Assembly (NCBI RefSeq): GCF_029201565.1
Contig: NZ_CP104002.1
Coordinates: 2,993,001-3,057,000, forward strand
DNA from: Devosia sp. SD17-2
GTDB taxonomy: Bacteria > Pseudomonadota > Alphaproteobacteria > Rhizobiales > Devosiaceae
Reading direction: 5' to 3'
DNA: 64,000 nucleotides
Below are positions 59,350 through 64,000 of the stretch, in pieces (within the stretch, counting starts at the first letter, position 1; every line of letters starts with the position of its first letter). A program made the position numbers and the translations under genes. Below the pieces are notes generated by a model. The model was not told the origin of the DNA and ran no database searches. It was given only the letters and a program-made list of their open reading frames with translations.

Positions 59350-61251
59350 TCAGTCGTTGGCTGGCTTGCGCTTGGCCGGACGGGCCTTTTCGCCATCCTT
59401 GGACCAGGCTGGCTTGCCCTTGTCCTTGGAGAAGGTCTTCTCCTTGTAGGGCTTGTCGGACTTGTACGCAGGCTTGTCCTTGGCGGCAGCAGGTCGGCGC
59501 TTGGCCGCACCTTCGCCATCCTTGTTCCAGCTCTTGCGCTCGTCGCCGTCCTTGTTCCAAGCCTTGCGTTCCGGACGCTCACCACGCGGGGCAGCATCGA
59601 AATCCGGACGCTTGTTGCTGGGGCGGCTGGACCGCTCTGGCATCGGGGCATCGCCCTCAACCGGGGAAATATTGATACCCTTTTCGCCCGAACCGTTCTT
59701 GGCGACATAACGCGCATAGGCGTCGGCCTTGTCGGCAGAAATCTCGAACAGGCTTTCGGTATCAAAGATGCGGATCGAGCCGATGTCGCCCTTGGTCACC
59801 TTACCAGCCTTGCACAGCATGGGCAGGAGCCAACGCGGTTCGGCGCGCTGCTTGCGGCCTACGCTGACGCGGAACCAGCTCCCACCAGCAAAGTGCTCGC
59901 GGGTGCGCGGGGTGCGGGTGTCGAGCGAGGCGCCTGCCTCCTGAGCCGTGACATCCTCGGGGATGGGACGGGCAGCGAGCTGCTGGCGCAGATAAGCCGC
60001 GGCGATGGCTTCGGGCGTGTGACGCTCCATCAGCTGGGCGACCAGCTGGGCTTCGTCACCATTCTCCGGTGCTTTGATCGTCTCGGAGGAAAGGATCGCT
60101 TCCTTGTACTTATCCTCGATCTCGGACGCCAGCGGCGGTGTCATCAGCGAAACATCGAGCTTTGCCGTGCGCAGGATGCGCTGGGCAACGCCACGACGGT
60201 GTGCGCCGGCGATAATGACGCTCGTGCCCTTGCGGCCGGCACGACCGGTGCGGCCCGAGCGGTGCAACAACGTATCGGCATTGGTCGGCAGATCGGCGTG
60301 GATGACGAGATCGAGATTGGGCAGGTCGATCCCGCGGGCAGCCACGTCGGTGGCGACGCAGATGCGGGCACGGCCATCGCGCATGGACTGCAGCGCGCTG
60401 GTGCGCTCGGCCTGGGTCAGTTCGCCCGAGAGCGTGACGACGTCAAAGCCACGATTGTGCAGGCGAGCGGACAGATGTTTTACGCCTTCGCGGGTGGAGG
60501 CGAAAACGATGGTGTTGGCGCTGTCGAACCACAGGAGGGTGTTGATGACGGCGTTTTCACGCTCTGCTGCAGGCACCAGCATCAGGCGATAGTCGATGTC
60601 GGCGTGCTGCTCTTCCGAGCTCGTGGCCGAGATGCGCAGGGCATCGCGCTGGAAGGTCTTCGCCAGCTGCACGATCGGACGCGGCACGGTTGCCGAGAAC
60701 AGGAGGGTACGACGATCTTCGGGCGCGGCAGCGAGGATGAATTCGAGATCTTCGCGGAAGCCGAGGTCAAGCATCTCGTCGGCTTCATCGAGCACGACGG
60801 CGCGCAGGGCCGACATGTCGAGGGCACCGCGGGTGATATGATCGCGCAGACGGCCCGGGGTGCCGACGACGATATGGGCGCCGCGTTCGAGCGCACGGCG
60901 CTCGGTGCGCGCATCCATGCCGCCGACACTGGCAACGATGCGGGCGTCGAGCTGAGCATAGAGCCACTCGAGTTCGCGCTGCACCTGCAGGGCCAGTTCG
61001 CGGGTCGGGGCAATCACGAGGGCCAGCGGCGCTTCGGCGTCGGGAAGCGTGTCAGCTTCGCCCAGGATGGTCGGGGCGATGGCCATGCCGAAGGCGACGG
61101 TCTTGCCAGAGCCGGTCTGGGCGGAAACCAGCAGGTCACGACCTGCAGTTTCGTCTTCGATGACGGCGGACTGAACGGCCGTAAGATTGGCATAGCCCTT
61201 AGCGGCTAGTGCACCGGCAATAGCCGGGAGAATAGTTTCTGGAAGTGACAT
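59350..61251 (-). CDS. DEAD-box RNA helicase with DbpA-type RNA-binding domain
   Basis: A 633-residue cytosolic RNA helicase. The Q motif region LTAVQSAV, Walker A AQTGSGKT (44-51), VLDEADEMLD, the SAT motif and HRSGRTGRAGRKG (motif VI) are complete. A DbpA/CsdA-type domain covers ~460-540 (SWFRVSVGRKQRAEPRWLLPMLCKAG). The C-terminal ~90 residues form a Lys/Arg/Pro-rich unstructured tail. Relatives act in ribosome assembly and mRNA unfolding during cold shock. It begins 292 bases from ndk and reads away from it on the same strand. Confidence 0.93.
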   Translation of the reverse strand: MSLPETILPAIAGALAAKGYANLTAVQSAVIEDETAGRDLLVSAQTGSGKTVAFGMAIAPTILGEADTLPDAEAPLALVIAPTRELALQVQRELEWLYAQLDARIVASVGGMDARTERRALERGAHIVVGTPGRLRDHITRGALDMSALRAVVLDEADEMLDLGFREDLEFILAAAPEDRRTLLFSATVPRPIVQLAKTFQRDALRISATSSEEQHADIDYRLMLVPAAERENAVINTLLWFDSANTIVFASTREGVKHLSARLHNRGFDVVTLSGELTQAERTSALQSMRDGRARICVATDVAARGIDLPNLDLVIHADLPTNADTLLHRSGRTGRAGRKGTSVIIAGAHRRGVAQRILRTAKLDVSLMTPPLASEIEDKYKEAILSSETIKAPENGDEAQLVAQLMERHTPEAIAAAYLRQQLAARPIPEDVTAQEAGASLDTRTPRTREHFAGGSWFRVSVGRKQRAEPRWLLPMLCKAGKVTKGDIGSIRIFDTESLFEISADKADAYARYVAKNGSGEKGINISPVEGDAPMPERSSRPSNKRPDFDAAPRGERPERKAWNKDGDERKSWNKDGEGAAKRRPAAAKDKPAYKSDKPYKEKTFSKDKGKPAWSKDGEKARPAKRKPAND

Positions 61252-61410
61252 GTCGTGGCTTTCAAAAGCGGGTTAGCCCCGTGAGCACGAAGTCACTCCC
61301 GTCACAACAATCGGGAAATTTCGCAAGCAAAAGGGCATCTCGGCGCCAGGGTCTGCGGGAAATGCAGAAGGGGCGCATTCGTTCAGTGGCATGATACCAC
61401 AGGAAAAAGC

Positions 61411-61435
61411 AAAAAGGCCGCCCGGCTGGGCGGCC
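61411..61435 (-). terminator. Intrinsic terminator of ndk
   Basis: GGCCGCCC and GGGCGGCC pair around a four-base loop; on the minus strand a TTTTTGC-TTTTT run follows. Two further hairpins precede it in the 3' region: AAATCGCTC/GAGCGATTT (61491-61513) and GGCTGG/CCAGCC (61517-61534). Confidence 0.85.
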
Positions 61436-61542
61436 AGATGTTCGTGGAGGGAGAACCGATCCTTTGCAAGGCTCAGGGCGTTTGTCCCTCAAATCGCTCT
61501 ACCGGAGCGATTTGCCGGCTGGCCGAAGCCAGCCGTCGGGTG

Positions 61543-61965
61543 TTACCCAACCAGCTCTTCGTCCGAGAAGAAGAACTTGATTTCTTCGGCAGCAGTTTCC
61601 GGAGCGTCCGAACCGTGGACGGAGTTCTCGCCGACGGAAAGAGCGAATTCCTTGCGGATGGTGCCTTCAGCGGCGTTCGCCGGGTTGGTGGCGCCCATGA
61701 TTTCGCGGTTCTTGAGGATGGCGTTTTCGCCTTCCAGAACCTGAACAACGACCGGCGACGCGATCATCTGCTCAACCAGTTCGCCAAAGAAGGGGCGTTC
61801 CTTGTGCACAGCGTAGAAGCCTTCGGCCTGTTCGCGCGTCATGTGGATCTTCTTGAGGGCGATCGGGGTCAGACCGGCTTCCTCGAACTTGGTGAGGACC
61901 TTGCCGATGAGGTTGCGACGGACGGCATCGGGCTTGATGATGGAGAAAGTGCGTTCAATCGCCAT
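61543..61965 (-). CDS. ndk: Nucleoside diphosphate kinase
   Basis: A 140-residue cytosolic enzyme that transfers the gamma phosphate among nucleoside triphosphates through a phospho-histidine. The N-terminus [24 protein letters not shown] and the active-site stretch [10 protein letters not shown] with the catalytic His (~117) are canonical, as is [22 protein letters not shown]. Length is standard. It has its own terminator. Confidence 0.98.
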   Translation of the reverse strand: MAIERTFSIIKPDAVRRNLIGKVLTKFEEAGLTPIALKKIHMTREQAEGFYAVHKERPFFGELVEQMIASPVVVQVLEGENAILKNREIMGATNPANAAEGTIRKEFALSVGENSVHGSDAPETAAEEIKFFFSDEELVG

Positions 61966-62094
61966 GGCGAGTTGTCCTGCTTACTGCTTTGGATGATGGC
62001 GCCTTTTAGCGGGAGAGTATTGCGGGCGCAAGACATCCCGGCAGACCAGAGCTGATCTGCCGCAAATGGCGTGTAAAGCCGTCTATTCCAGAGG

Positions 62095-62475
62095 CTAGTC
62101 ACGCTCGACGTCGGTCGAACCAGTGGCGATGACGGCACCATCGGCCCCAATGAGGGTGACATCGATGCGGTCAACCGGGTCCTCGGTGTCGATAGCCTGC
62201 TTTATCTCATGCTCCTCGATCTGCATGGTGCAGACCTCCGATGTCGCGGTAGCTGGAAAAGTGACGGCCAGCGTCCCGTTCACAAGTTCGCCGATCTCGG
62301 CGCGGCCGACGGCCTCGCAGGCGCTACCGCCATATTCGAAATCGATAAGGATCTGGAACGAGTTGATGCGCTTGGCATCAAGATCGTCGAGGCGCTGGGA
62401 CTGGTCCTGCGCCTGAACAGGAACGACGAGACCGGCGGCGACCACGAGGGCAAGGGCGAGGCGTGCATCAAGCAT
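62095..62475 (-). CDS. Hypothetical periplasmic protein, 126 residues
   Basis: A small exported protein. The signal peptide (~1-23) ends ...VPVQAQ, and a GAAAGGA site precedes ATG 62475. The mature part is acidic and beta-rich (INSFQILIDFEYGGSACEAVGRAEIGELVNGTLAVTFPATATSEVCTMQIEEHEIKQAI), with two Cys residues that may form a disulfide. No family recognised. It is divergent from the ABC-F gene. Confidence 0.65.
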   Translation of the reverse strand: MLDARLALALVVAAGLVVPVQAQDQSQRLDDLDAKRINSFQILIDFEYGGSACEAVGRAEIGELVNGTLAVTFPATATSEVCTMQIEEHEIKQAIDTEDPVDRIDVTLIGADGAVIATGSTDVERD

Positions 62476-62572
62476 GGGGACGTCCTTTCGAGCTTCTGGA
62501 GCAGAATGCGGTGTACGCCGATTGGATGCACAGAGTTTTCACGTGCGGCGAAGTGTCCGCCGGGAGGCTGCC

Positions 62573-62626
62573 ATGGTGCTTTGGCCGGTTGCCATGGGAG
62601 GGGCATGTCTTTATCCAGCAGCCTAG
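62573..62626 (+). CDS. Possible 17-residue leader peptide before ABC-F gene
   Basis: A short frame MVLWPVAMGGACLYPAA with an excellent GGGAGG ribosome-binding site five bases before its ATG, better than the site of the ABC-F gene 77 bases further on. CCATGG occurs twice in and before it, allowing alternative base pairing. Some ABC-F resistance genes are controlled by such leaders; this is only a suggestion. Confidence 0.3.
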   Translation: MVLWPVAMGGACLYPAA

Positions 62627-62702
62627 ACATTTTTCGCAGCACCCTGCCCGCACCGGGCCAGTTCGTGGGCTGCGCTCCTCGCTCGGATCCCTGTTTGCCG
62701 CC

Positions 62703-64000
62703 ATGCTGACCATTTCCAATCTCACCTATCGCATCCAGGGCCGCCCATTGTTCGAGGACGCCTCGGTCGTCATCCCGACGGGCTCCAAGACCGGTTTCGT
62801 GGGCAAGAACGGAACCGGCAAGACAACGCTGTTCCACCTGATCCAAGGCCATATCAGCGCCGATTCCGGCAGCACCGACGTGACCAGGAAAGCGCGGATC
62901 GGCGCGGTTGCCCAGGAAGCGCCCGCGGGCAATGAGACAGTTCTCGATGTAGTCTTGGCCGCAGACAAAGAGCGCAAGGCGCTGCTGGCGGAAGCAGAGA
63001 CTGCAACCGACCCCAACCGGATCGGCGAAATCCACACGCGGCTAGCCGAGATCGAGGCGCATAGCGCCGAGGGGCGGGCTTCGGCCATTCTGAAGGGTCT
63101 GGGGTTCGAGCAGGATCGCCAAAACGGGCCGACCCATCAGCTGTCCGGCGGGTGGCGCATGCGCGTGGCACTGGCGGCAGTGCTATTCAGCCAGCCCGAT
63201 CTGTTGCTGCTCGACGAGCCAACCAACTATCTCGACCTTGAAGGCACGCTTTGGCTGGAGAAGTACCTTTCCACCTATCCTTACACGGTCTTCCTCATCA
63301 GCCACGATCGCGACCTGCTCAACAAGGCGGTCAATTCCATCGTGCATCTCGAGCATCGCAAACTGACCTTCTACAAGGGCAATTACGATACTTTCGAGAC
63401 CACCCGTCGCATGCAGATGGAACTCAACAACAAGAGCCGTGAAAAGACGCTCGACCAGATTGCGCATCTGCAGAAGTTCGTTGATCGTTTCAAGGCCAAG
63501 GCCACCAAGGCCAAGCAGGCGCAGGCCCGAGTCAAGATGATCGAAAAGCTGAGGCCACCGGAGGCGATGTTCGACGAACACGGTGCGCCATTCCAGTTCC
63601 AGCAGCCTAAGATCGAGCTGCCCACGCCGATGATCACGCTGGACAAGGTGTCCACCGGCTATGGCGACAAGGTCATCCTGCGCAATATCACCCAGCGGAT
63701 CGATCCCGATGCCCGCATCGCCCTGATCGGCGTCAACGGCAACGGCAAGTCGACTTTCGCAAAGCTTCTCGCCGGCGACATTCCCGTGATCGACGGCAGC
63801 ATGAAGATCCACAAGAAGCTGGAGATTGCGCACTTCGCCCAGCACCAGATGGACAAGCTCAAGCCAGAGCTGACACCGCTGGAACATGTCGTCGAGCTGA
63901 CGCCCTATGACAATGAAGCCAAGCGCCGGAGCCGGCTGGCCCAGATGGGGCTGACCACGAGCCGCATGGACACCAAGGCGAAGAATCTTTCGGGCGGCGA
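62703..64000 (+). CDS. ABC-F family ATPase, 3' end cut by window edge
   Basis: The first ~432 residues of a cytosolic, non-transport ABC protein acting on ribosomes. Domain 1 has Walker A GKNGTGKTT, signature LSGGWRMRVALA and Walker B LLLLDEPTNYLDLE. A helical linker follows (YDTFETTRRMQMELNNKSREKTLDQIAHLQKFVDRFKAKATKAKQAQARVKMI), the P-site tRNA interaction motif of ABC-F proteins. Domain 2 starts with Walker A GVNGNGKST. The window ends in the second signature (NLSGG). It is closest in layout to the YheS/Uup group. The gene begins 227 bases from the divergent periplasmic protein gene. Confidence 0.92.
   Translation, partial: MLTISNLTYRIQGRPLFEDASVVIPTGSKTGFVGKNGTGKTTLFHLIQGHISADSGSTDVTRKARIGAVAQEAPAGNETVLDVVLAADKERKALLAEAETATDPNRIGEIHTRLAEIEAHSAEGRASAILKGLGFEQDRQNGPTHQLSGGWRMRVALAAVLFSQPDLLLLDEPTNYLDLEGTLWLEKYLSTYPYTVFLISHDRDLLNKAVNSIVHLEHRKLTFYKGNYDTFETTRRMQMELNNKSREKTLDQIAHLQKFVDRFKAKATKAKQAQARVKMIEKLRPPEAMFDEHGAPFQFQQPKIELPTPMITLDKVSTGYGDKVILRNITQRIDPDARIALIGVNGNGKSTFAKLLAGDIPVIDGSMKIHKKLEIAHFAQHQMDKLKPELTPLEHVVELTPYDNEAKRRSRLAQMGLTTSRMDTKAKNLSGG

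Noticed and set aside
58999-61209. 736-codon open frame on plus strand across the IS5-type element and helicase gene
   Set aside because: It runs antisense to a complete DEAD-box helicase and also overlaps the transposase; no domain can be read in it.

Overview
The window looks like chromosome from an alphaproteobacterium of the order Hyphomicrobiales; a Devosia-like organism is my best guess. The GC content is high, and the gene content fits: a PAN-domain alpha-2-macroglobulin paired with PBP1C, an HWE/HisKA_2 sensor kinase, Dpp-type uptake operons and a Glyoxalase_8 protein. Genus is an impression, not a measurement.

Layout. (1) 1-8.4 kb: pbpC (cut by the window edge) translationally coupled to a 1831-residue thioester alpha-2-macroglobulin, a periplasmic anti-protease and wall-repair pair, then a small C39-like protein and a hypothetical gene. 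(2) 8.4-10.4 kb: a PAS/HisKA_2 sensor kinase divergent from a single-domain response regulator, with a possible 40-residue membrane peptide between them. (3) 10.5-31.2 kb: a large peptide-type uptake and breakdown locus. It holds a DUF885 hydrolase and an aldo/keto reductase facing a GntR regulator; a first Dpp transporter interleaved with a creatinase-like M24 protein, an AstE/aspartoacylase-like deacylase and an amidohydrolase; lrgAB; a second Dpp transporter with a fused double ATPase; and an AGCS amino acid:cation symporter. Together they could import one or two small amide- or peptide-like substrates, hydrolyse them and move the products. The substrate is not readable from sequence.

(4) 32.65-48.62 kb: an integrated element of about 16 kb in the 3' end of tRNA-Ser(GCU), bounded by a perfect 22-bp direct repeat. 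It carries a P4-type integrase, an AlpA-like regulator, a truncated DUF3987 protein, an HK97 prohead protease, a tape-measure fragment, a gp6-like connector, several unknown genes, an IS256-family insertion with intact 31-bp ends and an 8-bp target duplication, and three inverted cargo-like genes, one of them HEPN-like. Terminase, portal and major capsid genes are not visible, so this is a decayed prophage or a phage satellite.

(5) 48.6-64 kb: ordinary chromosome. It has the tRNA-Ser, a DUF2147 protein, a glutathione S-transferase, a Glyoxalase_8 protein, a TauE/SafE permease, a molybdopterin oxidoreductase, a membrane protein, a DHA2 drug exporter divergent from its likely MarR regulator, a SetA-like MFS protein, an IS5/IS427-group element with a -1 frameshift site, a DEAD-box RNA helicase with a DbpA-type domain, ndk, a small periplasmic protein and an ABC-F ATPase cut by the window end.

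The least explained material is the tRNA-Ser element (HEPN-like cargo, cobW-like remnant, a perfect 12-bp-arm operator, subterminal repeats) and the enzyme set inside the first Dpp operon, including an M24 protein that has lost three of five metal ligands.
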